The translations under genes were made by a program, and so were the position numbers. A stretch of 64,000 nt of DNA from Arthrobacter sp. ERGS1:01 (GTDB taxonomy: Bacteria; Actinomycetota; Actinomycetes; Actinomycetales; Micrococcaceae). The notes beneath the pieces are model-generated. The model saw only the letters and a program-made list of their open reading frames with translations, ran no database searches and was not told where the DNA came from. This document shows, one piece after another, positions 17,601 to 25,488 of this stretch (position 1 is the first letter of the stretch; each line of letters opens with the position of its first letter). The stretch lies in the NCBI RefSeq assembly GCF_001281315.1, contig NZ_CP012477.1:1-64000 (forward strand), in the 5' to 3' direction.

Positions 17601-17983
17601 ATCGTGACATGGCGGCCCAGTCCGTCCTCGAACACGAGGGCTGTGGCGGACCAGGTGGCGCTGGGGCGTTGGTACACGGTGCCATCGGCGGTTTTGATCT
17701 TGCGCCCACGCATGTAGCTGAACGTGGTGCGCCTGTCCTTGCGGTTGGAGGCCTCATGGGCGGACTCGTTCAGCCGCGGCGCCGCGTAAAAGATGTGTTG
17801 GATGCCGTCGAACAAGGTGGACTTGCCCACGCCCGGATGGCCCGTCAGCAGTGTCCCCGCGCGGTCCACGTACATGGAATGCCGGCCGTGGAACGTGCCC
17901 CAGTTGATGATCTGGATCTGGCTGAGCCGGTATTGGCCGGGGTTGATTTCCTCGCCGAACGGCAAGGGGGTGGCGATGCTCAT
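14681..17983 (-). CDS. jetC: SMC-like ATPase JetC / MksF of a Wadjet-type system
   Basis: This 1100-residue SMC-type ATPase forms the motor of a plasmid-restricting condensin. An N-terminal head has INWGTFHG and Walker A GHPGVGKST (residues 48-56). A long coiled-coil/hinge section rich in Ala, Glu, Arg and Leu spans roughly 250-930. A C-terminal head has the ABC signature LSGGEGQ (about 990) and Walker B VMIDEAF (about 1026). Its start overlaps the jetB stop by four bases (ATGA), so translation is coupled. In known Wadjet loci the JetD nuclease gene follows; here the next gene, nine bases away, is a convergent permease, so JetD is absent from the expected place. The role could be plasmid defence or MksBEF-like chromosome condensation. 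Confidence 0.9.
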   Translation of the reverse strand: MSIATPLPFGEEINPGQYRLSQIQIINWGTFHGRHSMYVDRAGTLLTGHPGVGKSTLFDGIQHIFYAAPRLNESAHEASNRKDRRTTFSYMRGRKIKTADGTVYQRPSATWSATALVFEDGLGRHVTIAALFDLPANGLEGQVGKHYLILDKPLDTAALENHGSRRFSPSSLHAALPAAEAFDVHKTFAERFRRKLGIDNDKAFSLLRTLQNGKGLDKGVNRFFRYEVLDKPATITAAKAAVEDFSHLRGIYRQLEDARGQRDALTQVPELHGKLRELRESLSRTTELKNKQLPLLRQQFQAELLTAKSLSLGDRRTAMRGDIEAAVAAKDALTDAVAALDEQHANHGGNAIEGLEKDIRTTVREHQERARIEAAARGDLDAAGLAYDWSPAGLSAARQSAVDGVARQQEETESARTREYEAVAASMNTKAQEKKLRAEIASYERRGSNIDGRSAAARRAICAETGLDPADMPFAGELVDIGSDHLPWRPAAEKVLRSLATTLLVRGEDIKTVTAAINALDGHGKLRWINIATPPRQGEPGEDHLVTKLEFQNSDAGTWLRAKITGDFGFRCVDNDAELHQHDRAISRAGTLKVNSATFERDTRSVSPSDYLLGFNNVDKILQLQAQADDLAAAYESSAALAEQRSKAKDELTGRLDALKRVAADTRAFEQLDSAALAAALETLRATLAATIDSSASLAQIRASRSDAKAELEAAVGRVAVLHNDLAGIEKELHGVQATAVATGEQARLNPPSDWAVDAFAPYLADGEPASLEELEQLFGRAAVDLGERLTTIKERVFRTEGALSDTFKAFAREFGPAVSSSLGTGAEAVEQYEELYERIVADGLPQRQDEFREYFNNRSYERFSDLLQLLEEERRAIEERILPLNQILEDVPFEKGSRLRLEVKTTIPEEARAFRTELKEALGNAYAKATEEKMAASYQQLERLVDALSDSSLQHWADTVLDVRQHVTISCNEHRPNGEVELGLEPGTLSGGEGQRFTSFIMGAALAYQLGIDTQGYSTYGTVMIDEAFIQANSEYAGAGINALQEFGFQLLLAAPEDKVDLSKHLGSVTDIIKHPQANVSGFVSTGRSPATATDIILR

Positions 17984-18699
17984 TGGACGCTCTCCCGATC
18001 ATTTGATTCCGGCATGTCAAGATCCAGTTCGTCGTCGTTGCTCTTGTCCAGGGCGTCGAGGTAGGCGGGGATCGCCTCGATTGAATCAAAGGGCAGCGCC
18101 AGCGCCAGGGCGTTGCTGACCCGAAATTCGGTGGCAAGCTCGGTGGGCAGCAGCAGCTTCAGGGCCAGCAGGCGCGCCAGCGAGGCGTCGGTCTGCTCAT
18201 CCAGCCGCTTGTCGTCCACCGCGCCGGGGCGGCGGTGTTCGGCCAGGATTTCCCGGGCGCCGGAGCGGGTGATGGTCACATCGGTGCCCGTGCCCGCATG
18301 GCGGTCCAGCAGCATGCGCAGGCGCAGCGCCAACAGGGTCTCCTCGCGGCGCAACGGCTTCCGGGCCACGATGGGCTGGGTGTGGACGGCGTCGATTTCC
18401 GCCGGGGTCAGCATCGCGATCTTGCGGTCCGTATCTACCGTCAGAAACAGGAAAATCTCGCTCAAGTACTGCTGCAGGGACGCCCTGTGGGTCAGCAGGG
18501 TGGTCCACAATGCGGCGTCGACGGTGCCGTCGATGTACGGTCCGCGCAGCAGGCGCACCAGAGCCTGGCGAATGTCCAGCGGGAAGGAACCGGTGTCGCC
18601 GGCAAACAAGGCCCGCTCCGTGCGGTAGGCATCGCTGCCCGGCGTTGGTGCGGGGCCGGCGTCGTACGTCTCCGGATCGAGTTCGGAACTTTGGGTCAT
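17980..18699 (-). CDS. jetB: JetB / MksE-like subunit (DUF4194)
   Basis: This 239-residue DUF4194 protein is the small kite-type subunit that links the kleisin JetA to the SMC ATPase JetC. Family-typical segments are visible: FPLDIRQALVRLLRGPYID (about 41-59), LSEIFLFLTVDTDRKIAM (about 79-96) and the arginine-rich LRREETLLALRLRMLLDR (about 115-132). The C-terminus is acidic. It overlaps jetA and jetC by four bases each, which implies tight stoichiometric translation of the complex. Identification rests on family recognition and the invariant gene order. Confidence 0.88.
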   Translation of the reverse strand: MTQSSELDPETYDAGPAPTPGSDAYRTERALFAGDTGSFPLDIRQALVRLLRGPYIDGTVDAALWTTLLTHRASLQQYLSEIFLFLTVDTDRKIAMLTPAEIDAVHTQPIVARKPLRREETLLALRLRMLLDRHAGTGTDVTITRSGAREILAEHRRPGAVDDKRLDEQTDASLARLLALKLLLPTELATEFRVSNALALALPFDSIEAIPAYLDALDKSNDDELDLDMPESNDRESVQ

Positions 18700-20153
18700 G
18701 GCGCGGTGTCCTTCGTGAACGTGATCAGCGGGACGCGGGCGGTGCGCTCCGTGCCGTCGATTTGGGTGAAGCGGAGGGTCTCGGTGCCACCCTCATCAAG
18801 GCCTTGGTCGGTGCTGCGGGCGGCCAGGATCAGGCCGCGGATGGTGTTGATGTGGCGTAGTTCCGCGGGCAGCTCCGCATAGACGTCGGCCAGGCTGGCG
18901 CTGCCGTTGCGGCTGCGCCGGGCAAGGCCGACGGCGGCGTGCAGGGCCGGCATGTCGGGTGCCGGCGTGACGGGGGTGCGGTGGATGTCGGCGTCGCTGA
19001 GCACGGGCGGGGCTGCCAGCTTGGGCGGCGGGACGTGGTCATCGGGGTTGAAGATGCCCAGGCCGGCCAGCGTCTCAAACTCGGGGGCGTACAGCAGCGG
19101 CGCCGTGACGGGGGTGCGCGTGCCCAGGGCGGCGGCGGCCACGGCCTGTTCTGCGGCGTGGATGGCCTTGCGCAGCAGCACCGATTCCTTGAATTCATCA
19201 GATTGCACGTAGGTGTGCAGGCTCTCGGACAGCCGGCCGTAGATGGTGTGCACGTCGGCGGCCTGGCGGCGCATTTCCTTCACCAGGGTGGCCAGGTTGC
19301 TGCGTTCTTCGCTGCTGAGCTGTTCGGTGAAGTTGCGTTCCAGCACTTCATTCACGGATTGCCGGAACCGGGCCTGCTGGACCGGGTCGTTGAGGAATTC
19401 GGTGAAACCCTGGAACGTCGCGCCCTCGGCCGTGTTGCGCAGCGCTTTGTCACCCTCCAGGACCTGGCCCACGGCCACGCCCTTCGTCACGGAGGATTCC
19501 ATGATTTCCGTGCGGATGGTGTGCAACATGAGCTCGACGCCGTCGCGCATGCGCTTGAAATCGGCGGGCAGGCTTGAGGCCAGGTCAAGGACGCTGCGGG
19601 TGGCGGCCACGGCGGAGTCGTCGGAGAGCACGGCCGGGCTTTGGCCGTTTTTCAGGGCCGCAATTTCACCCTGGCGTTCGGCAATTTCCGCCTCGAGCAT
19701 GGCGATGCGGCTGTCGGGGTTCGGGTCCGTCTGGAAGGACAGCGTTTCCAGGCTGGTCAGCAGCGTGTTCAGGCGGGAGCTGTTGAGGTTGGTGCGTTCC
19801 ACCGTGAACGTGTCAAGGAACGCCAGCACCCGGGCGGTGGCGGCGGTGGGTTCGTACACGAAGCGCCCATCCACCATGGGGCGGGCCAGGAATTGGCTGC
19901 GAACCCAGGAATCGGCGTAGTTGGAGGCCTGCCAGGCATCGTTGAGGTTCAGGTTCTCGTGCCGGAGTTCCTTGATGAACGCGGCCAGGTCCGCATGGAA
20001 TTCCTCCAGCGTGATGCGCTGCCTGGCGGCCGTGAACTCCGCACGCAGGAACGCCACTGTCCAGGGAGCCGCCTGCATCAGTTTCCAGGCCGGGCCGTGC
20101 CGCAACTGTTTTTGGGTATGCCAGTGCGCAACGGCGTTTTCAGTGGAGCGCAT
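18696..20153 (-). CDS. jetA: JetA / MksB-like kleisin (DUF3375)
   Basis: This 485-residue DUF3375 protein is the kleisin-like subunit that bridges the SMC dimer in Wadjet complexes. The N-terminal part carries family-typical stretches (YADSWVRSQFLARPM, GRFVYEPTAATARVLAFLD, SSRLNTLLTSLETL). A helical middle follows, and then a Pro/Ala-rich linker before a winged-helix-like C-terminus. It is the first gene of the jetABC set and lies 151 bases behind the nuclease/helicase gene. A candidate -10 (minus-strand GATAAAAT, 20189-20196) lies about 35 bases before the ATG, so it may have its own promoter. Confidence 0.9.
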   Translation of the reverse strand: MRSTENAVAHWHTQKQLRHGPAWKLMQAAPWTVAFLRAEFTAARQRITLEEFHADLAAFIKELRHENLNLNDAWQASNYADSWVRSQFLARPMVDGRFVYEPTAATARVLAFLDTFTVERTNLNSSRLNTLLTSLETLSFQTDPNPDSRIAMLEAEIAERQGEIAALKNGQSPAVLSDDSAVAATRSVLDLASSLPADFKRMRDGVELMLHTIRTEIMESSVTKGVAVGQVLEGDKALRNTAEGATFQGFTEFLNDPVQQARFRQSVNEVLERNFTEQLSSEERSNLATLVKEMRRQAADVHTIYGRLSESLHTYVQSDEFKESVLLRKAIHAAEQAVAAAALGTRTPVTAPLLYAPEFETLAGLGIFNPDDHVPPPKLAAPPVLSDADIHRTPVTPAPDMPALHAAVGLARRSRNGSASLADVYAELPAELRHINTIRGLILAARSTDQGLDEGGTETLRFTQIDGTERTARVPLITFTKDTAP

Positions 20154-20188
20154 GGGTGGGCCTTAACGGTAGGGGTGGTGGAGAGTCC

Positions 20189-20196
20189 ATTTTATC
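20189..20196 (-). promoter_or_regulatory. Candidate -10 element of jetABC
   Basis: The minus strand reads GATAAAAT 35 bases before the jetA ATG, in an otherwise G+C-rich 151-base gap. No clear -35 is visible. The call is weak but positionally sensible. Confidence 0.3.
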
Positions 20197-20304
20197 GCCT
20201 GAAACGCGGGCCAGGCACATGCCGCACGCCACAGCGCCGGGCGCAGGCTGGCGCCCAACCAGGCGGTGGGGGCGCTGCCCTTGCGGGCCAGATTCAATCT
20301 CCGG

Positions 20305-23300
20305 TCAGTCGCCGCGGTTGCATAACCCAATGAACGCACCCAGCTCCGCCATGCCCGACGGTTTGGTGGGCATGAAGTTGGTCAGTTCGGGGGAGCGGAT
20401 GATCACGGCCCGCCACTGGCCGCGGGAAACCGCCACGTTGATGCGGTTGCGGTTGAGCAGGAATTCCATGCCGCGCGGGGCTCCCGACGGGTCCGCGCAG
20501 GCCATGGTCACGAGCACCACGGGCGCCTCCTGGCCCTGGAACTTGTCAACGGTGCCTGCCCGCACGCCGCTCAGCCCGGCGGCGTCGAGCGTGGTCCGGA
20601 CCAGGTGGACCTGGGCGTTGTAGGCGGCGACCACCAGGATGTCCTCCTGGGTGAGCGGGCGCGGCGCCGCACCGGGCCCGGGGGTCCACATCAGGCCAAG
20701 GTGCGCCTTCGCCTGGGCCACGACTTCGGCCGCTTCGGCGGGCGAGGACTGCACGCCGCCCCCTTCGCCGTCAGCCGGTTGCCCCACCATGACCGTCTCC
20801 ACGCCCGCGGGCCATCCCGCCAAGTGGCGCAGCGACGCGGCGGGCGCGGATTCCAGCTTGCCGTCGTAACTCAACTGCGAGACGGCGGAGCACAGCTCGG
20901 GGTGCATGCGCCAGGAATCGGCCAGGAAGTAGCCCAGCTCGGCCGGCAGCGTGGCGTGGCCGGCGGACAACCAGCCCAGCGCGGACTCGTCCACCGGCGC
21001 CGGGTGGGACCCCTGCGTGACCTGCGGCAGTTGCTGCGGATCCCCCAACAGCAACAGCCGTTTGGCCGCCTGCGCCACCGCGAGCGTGTTGGCCAGCGAA
21101 TACTGCCCGGCCTCGTCAATGACCAACAGGTCCAGCGAGCCGGCCGGCACGTTGGCGCCCGTCATGGTCCACGCGGTGCCGCCAATCAAGGCGCCGCCCT
21201 CCGCGCCGAGCAGCCTGCCAAATTGTTTGTCGTCCTTGATCTCCCACGGCACCTCGTGCGGCGCGGCCAGCTTCTTGCCCACCCGTTGGGGATCCACGCC
21301 GGCCTTCTCGATGGCGGCCCGGAGGATGTTTTCCACCACGGCGTGCGATTGCCCCACCACGCCGACCTTCCAACCGGCGGCCACCAAATTGGCAATCACA
21401 TGGGAACCCACATGGGTCTTGCCCGTGCCTGGCGGGCCCTGGACTGCCAGGTAGGAGTAGTCCAGCCGGCGCACGGCGTCGGTAATGGCGCCAATGTAGT
21501 CCACCTGTTGGAGGCTGTGCCCGTCCGAAGGCACGACGGCGGAGGGAAGGGAGCCGCCGTCGTCCAGCCTGGGCGCGGCCTTGCGGAGGATCTCCAGGCC
21601 CGGATGTTTGGGCAGGTGCGGCAGATTGTTGCCGACGGTGTTGGCGAGGGCTGCCAGGGCGGCCCGGATGCTGGCGGTTGGTACCGGTTTGTTGGGCGTC
21701 AGCGTCATCGGGAGCTGCTGGTAGGCGGGGACTTTCATCGTGGACTTTTCCGTGACGAGCAGTGTGTCTAGATCGGGTGTTTCCGGATCTGTCTCGTCCG
21801 CCACGATGGTGACGTTGAACAGCCCGTCGCGTTGGCGTGGATTCTCCGAATCCTCACCCAAGCCCTCGGGGAGGGGCGCGTCAAACATGCCGAACCAGGA
21901 CGACCCCGGGCGGAAGTCCGAGCCCTCGGTGGAGGTGCCTCTCAGCCGGACCGTGCGGGTCTCTGTTTTGGAACGCGGTGTCGCCTTGGCCCAGTCCTCC
22001 ACGACCTCGGCTGACTGGACCCGAAAGATATTGCGTTCCTCGGACCAGTCGTCAACGGCGCTGCCCAGCCGGTCAAAGTGCCCCCACCAAAACTGCTTGT
22101 CCTCGCGGCGGTGGTAACCGGCCGCGGCGGCCACCATCTCGATGGCGGTTTCGTCGTTGCTGGGGGCGCGGTCCTTTTGCCCCCGAAGGTTCTCGATGAA
22201 CGCCTGGAGCTTGAGTTCGTCCTCGGTGGGTTCGTAGCCGCCCTCCTTTGCCTCGGCAACCTCCAGCTTGCCGCTGCCCGCGGTCCAGGTGTCCGCAACG
22301 GTGGCACCGCCTATCTGGAACAGCCAGTCCCGCAGCCGCAGGGTGGAGAGGCAATCGTATTCGTTGTAGTCGGCGATGGACTGCAGAATCTGCTCCGCCT
22401 CGGCGGCCCTGGCAGTGTCCCCGGCCAATCCGGCGTCGCGCGCGGCACAGTACAGGGCGTAGGCCACCACGGACGCGCCGGCGTCCTTCACGTCGCCCGA
22501 ACGGGCGGCCGGCATGTAGAACGGCTCCAGCTTTTTGATGGAGTACGACGCCTCGGAGATGCGCACCGACTGGCGCACCGTGTCCAGCAGGTCCACCAGC
22601 AGGCCCGTGCGCAACCAGTCATCGACGGTGTCCTCGCCCACGCCGTGGAAGACGGAAAGGTTGCGCAGCGCCGATTTCTCATATGGCGCATAGTGGTAGA
22701 CGTGCATGTCCGGGTGGCGTTCGCGGCGGGTTTGGACGTACGCAAGGAAATCCACGAATGCCTGGCGCTCCCCGCTGACCGAGTGCGCCCAGAACGGCTT
22801 GAACACCTCCTTCGTGCCCGCGGGTGTGCCTGGCACGGGGGCCTCGATGGAGCCGAACAGGTACTCGATGCCCCACTTTTCGGTGGCTGGATCCTGCCAG
22901 AGGGGGTCCCCCTCGAAGTCAAAGAAGATGTCGCCGTCACTGGGTGCGGGAAGGTGGCTGACACTGTTCCGCAGGACCTTGTAGCTGACGGGATGCGCGT
23001 CGGGGCCGGCGAAGGCCGAGCCGTCCACCGTTTCCCGACCCAACTGCATGCGGGCCTGGTCGCGAAGCCGGGACAGGGGACCGTTGGCCGCTTCGGCGGG
23101 CATGTCCGCGAGCTCGTCGACGGTCGTGATGCCCCTCGTGAGGAGCTTGCTGCGCTGCGAGCCCGTCATGCCGTTGACCAGCAGCAGATCCTGGTGCTCC
23201 CGAACCTGCTGGGCGCAGTAGTCGCACCGGCCGCAGTAACTGACGCCCTCCTGCCGCCAGGCGACTTGCCGGGGCTGGGCGCGGTGCCGGGCGGTCAGCG

Positions 23301-23925
23301 CCAGAAAGTGGTCGCGGCGCTCCCGGAACACCGGCAACAGATCCGGCATGGGGTGGTCGCTGCGGCTCCTGTCCCCCAATACCAGGGTTGTCACGGGTGC
23401 CGTGGGGATGCCGTATTTCTTCAGTTGGTCCCCGTAGGCGGCCAGCTGAAGTAGTGCACTCACCCGGGCGTGGCGGGCCAACTTCGTGTCCCACACGGCA
23501 TAGCCGCCGTCGGGCTGCTTCACCAGGAAATCCGCGAACCCCACGAGCGATCCGTCAAAGAACGTGGCCTGAAAAACGACGTCGGCCCCGCCCCGCAACG
23601 CCGCCAGCGTCTCCTCCCGTTTGGCCTCAAGGCCGGACCAGCTCAAGGGGCCCCGGTCAATCACTTTGACGCCGCGGCCCGTGGCGGGATCCCAGACGCC
23701 GTGTTCGGTGATGAGTTCGTTGAGGATCTTGTGCTCAAAGGCATCGCCGAGTTCCGAAGCCCGCTGGAGCATGGCGTCCTGCGGGAATCCGGGCTTGTCC
23801 GCCCGCCCCAGCTTCTCGTCCAGGATCCGCAGTGTGCGGTATTCACACTCGCTGGCCACCACCAGGTCCGACGCCGAAAATATCAGCGGCGCCGCGCCGC
23901 CCGCGGGGGAGTCAAGCAAAAACAT
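20305..23925 (-). CDS. TM0106-family RecB-like nuclease / SF1 helicase
   Basis: This protein of about 1206 residues has three enzymatic modules. The first is an N-terminal Cas4/RecB-like PD-(D/E)XK nuclease, with GFADFLV (about 131), VWDTKLAR, QLAAYGDQL, and cysteines Cys27 and YCGRCDYC (about 230) that would bind a 4Fe-4S cluster. The second is an RNase H-like exonuclease domain (IFFDFEGDP near 333, then YHYAPYEKSAL and YNEYDC). The third is a superfamily 1 helicase, with Walker A QGPPGTGKTH near 830, DEAGQYSLAN near 937, GDPQQLPQ, DKFQGQE and NRINVAVSRG. ATG at 23925 is preferred over an upstream GTG because AGGAAGG lies eight bases before it. It is transcribed with jetABC and could act with it, but relatives occur alone as well. 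Confidence 0.85.
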   Translation of the reverse strand: MFLLDSPAGGAAPLIFSASDLVVASECEYRTLRILDEKLGRADKPGFPQDAMLQRASELGDAFEHKILNELITEHGVWDPATGRGVKVIDRGPLSWSGLEAKREETLAALRGGADVVFQATFFDGSLVGFADFLVKQPDGGYAVWDTKLARHARVSALLQLAAYGDQLKKYGIPTAPVTTLVLGDRSRSDHPMPDLLPVFRERRDHFLALTARHRAQPRQVAWRQEGVSYCGRCDYCAQQVREHQDLLLVNGMTGSQRSKLLTRGITTVDELADMPAEAANGPLSRLRDQARMQLGRETVDGSAFAGPDAHPVSYKVLRNSVSHLPAPSDGDIFFDFEGDPLWQDPATEKWGIEYLFGSIEAPVPGTPAGTKEVFKPFWAHSVSGERQAFVDFLAYVQTRRERHPDMHVYHYAPYEKSALRNLSVFHGVGEDTVDDWLRTGLLVDLLDTVRQSVRISEASYSIKKLEPFYMPAARSGDVKDAGASVVAYALYCAARDAGLAGDTARAAEAEQILQSIADYNEYDCLSTLRLRDWLFQIGGATVADTWTAGSGKLEVAEAKEGGYEPTEDELKLQAFIENLRGQKDRAPSNDETAIEMVAAAAGYHRREDKQFWWGHFDRLGSAVDDWSEERNIFRVQSAEVVEDWAKATPRSKTETRTVRLRGTSTEGSDFRPGSSWFGMFDAPLPEGLGEDSENPRQRDGLFNVTIVADETDPETPDLDTLLVTEKSTMKVPAYQQLPMTLTPNKPVPTASIRAALAALANTVGNNLPHLPKHPGLEILRKAAPRLDDGGSLPSAVVPSDGHSLQQVDYIGAITDAVRRLDYSYLAVQGPPGTGKTHVGSHVIANLVAAGWKVGVVGQSHAVVENILRAAIEKAGVDPQRVGKKLAAPHEVPWEIKDDKQFGRLLGAEGGALIGGTAWTMTGANVPAGSLDLLVIDEAGQYSLANTLAVAQAAKRLLLLGDPQQLPQVTQGSHPAPVDESALGWLSAGHATLPAELGYFLADSWRMHPELCSAVSQLSYDGKLESAPAASLRHLAGWPAGVETVMVGQPADGEGGGVQSSPAEAAEVVAQAKAHLGLMWTPGPGAAPRPLTQEDILVVAAYNAQVHLVRTTLDAAGLSGVRAGTVDKFQGQEAPVVLVTMACADPSGAPRGMEFLLNRNRINVAVSRGQWRAVIIRSPELTNFMPTKPSGMAELGAFIGLCNRGD

Positions 23926-24421
23926 GTCCAATGCCTTCCTGGCGGGTACAGTCACTTGAATCTAGCAAGCGGCACCGACATTCCTTGCCGGCACCCTTTT
24001 GAGCTACGACGAACCAGGCTGCGAAGGGCCCCACGCCGATCGGTGTGATCATGTTTCACGTCGTCGCGCGGTCCAGGACGGCGGCGGTCATGGATACTAC
24101 CAGGGCCATTCCTGCAACTACGACGGCGACGAACACGCCGATGCAGGCAAGGGCCGACAATAGTCCCTGAACTATCCGAGTCAGCAGCGGGTCAATGCCG
24201 GGCCGTAGTCGTTGGATGGGGTGTGTAGATCTGAAACGACCACGTTGAGGTCTCGGGTACGTGGACCAGCCGCTGTTCGTCACGGGCTGGTTTCGCCGCG
24301 GCCCAATTCTGGACGGGTCTGCGCACCCGGAACCATCTTGGTCAAACAGGACTAAAGGTGCTTCCGAAATTGATGCCAATTACCCACGACGTGAGTCGGA
24401 CCACACTGCAAAGATGGCTCT
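23926..24421. other. Intergenic region at the left edge of the peptide island
   Basis: No convincing gene is present. A minus-strand frame of 107 codons (24056-24379) encodes one hydrophobic stretch near its end but has no recognisable family and no good ribosome binding site; it may be a remnant. The region must contain the promoter for the following ABC transporter genes. G+C content falls across it. Confidence 0.5.
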
Positions 24422-25480
24422 ATGAAGAACACGATTTCAACGGCACCGCCCGATACTCTAGACGCCGTGGTGGTTTCTGAGGTGCCTTTGCCTACGGATG
24501 TGGTTGCACAGCCGGCGACGAAAGCCGCCGGCACCAATCCCTGGGTGAGCTATTTGACCAGGCGCCTCATGCGGCTAGTGGCCTCAGTCGTTGTACTGGT
24601 CACGGCAGCGTATCTCATGGTGCGCTTGCTGCCGGGAGATCCCGCACGGCTTTCGCTTGGTCCTGAGGCCACGGCCGAGCAGGTCGCCCTCCGGCGCGCC
24701 GAACTCGGTCTGGACACGTCAGTGGTCACGCAGTATTTCCACTTCTGGGAGAACCTATTCCACGGTGATCTCGGAATGTCATACAGCACGCGTCTTCCGG
24801 TGTTTGATGTCATTGCCCAGCGGATGCCAGCAACGTTAGAAATCGCGGTTCTGTCGATCATCGTGATTCTCGTGGTCGGCATTCCATTGGGCATGGCAAT
24901 GGGTGAAGCGACACGCGGCGGCCGGAACAGGTGGCTGGACGCGGTGTTCTCCAGTATCACCGGACTCCTGACGGTCGCGCCGGTGTTCGTTATTGCGGCC
25001 ATCTCGATATACATGTTCGCGATCTCCTCTCCCGTCTTCCCAGTGGCAGGACGTTCAGGTCCGTCGTCATATGTACTTCCCGTCCTGGCGCTGTCGCTTA
25101 GCTCGACCTGTGCTCTTGCCCGGATTGTTCGTGCCGAAACATTCAATGTGCTTGAGGCTGACTACGTCAGGACTGCGAGGGCAAAACGTATGAGGAAGGC
25201 CCGACTCTTTTTTCACCAGGTTCTGCCGAATCTGGTGACTCCGACTCTGACGTTTGCGGGCTTGCTGTTTGGTGGGCTGATTGCGGGCAGCGTCTTTGTC
25301 GAAACGGTGTTTGCCTGGCCGGGTATGGGACCGGTGGTGGTTGGCTCCATCACGAATCGAGACTATCCCCTGGTACAGGGCATCGTTCTGGTCTATGGAG
25401 TCCTCATTCTGCTGATCAATCTTGTGGTCGATCTCCTGATTGCGATGTTTGACCCGCGCTCCCGAATTACAAAACTTTAG
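24422..25480 (+). CDS. Dipeptide/oligopeptide ABC transporter permease (DppB type)
   Basis: This 352-residue inner-membrane permease is one half of the channel for a peptide importer. After a 45-residue hydrophilic head, the first membrane helix (LVASVVVLVTAAYLMVRLLP) leads into the family motif LPGDPARLSLGPEATAEQ. Five further helices follow, and the EAA-like loop ADYVRTARAKRMRKARLFFHQVLPN contacts the ATPase. The C-terminal ETVFAWPGMG and DYPLVQG are hallmark DppB sequences. It lies nine bases before the fused permease-ATPase gene. The head is longer than usual, so the true start could be internal. Confidence 0.9.
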   Translation: MKNTISTAPPDTLDAVVVSEVPLPTDVVAQPATKAAGTNPWVSYLTRRLMRLVASVVVLVTAAYLMVRLLPGDPARLSLGPEATAEQVALRRAELGLDTSVVTQYFHFWENLFHGDLGMSYSTRLPVFDVIAQRMPATLEIAVLSIIVILVVGIPLGMAMGEATRGGRNRWLDAVFSSITGLLTVAPVFVIAAISIYMFAISSPVFPVAGRSGPSSYVLPVLALSLSSTCALARIVRAETFNVLEADYVRTARAKRMRKARLFFHQVLPNLVTPTLTFAGLLFGGLIAGSVFVETVFAWPGMGPVVVGSITNRDYPLVQGIVLVYGVLILLINLVVDLLIAMFDPRSRITKL

Positions 25481-25488
25481 AGGACCCG

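Noticed and set aside
17168..18064. Plus-strand frames of up to 298 codons opposite jetC and 458 codons opposite the helicase gene
   Set aside because: They are antisense shadows in high-G+C DNA with no domains.
24056..24379. Small minus-strand membrane protein of 107 residues
   Set aside because: One hydrophobic stretch only, no family and a poor start. Kept only as a possible remnant in the intergenic entry.
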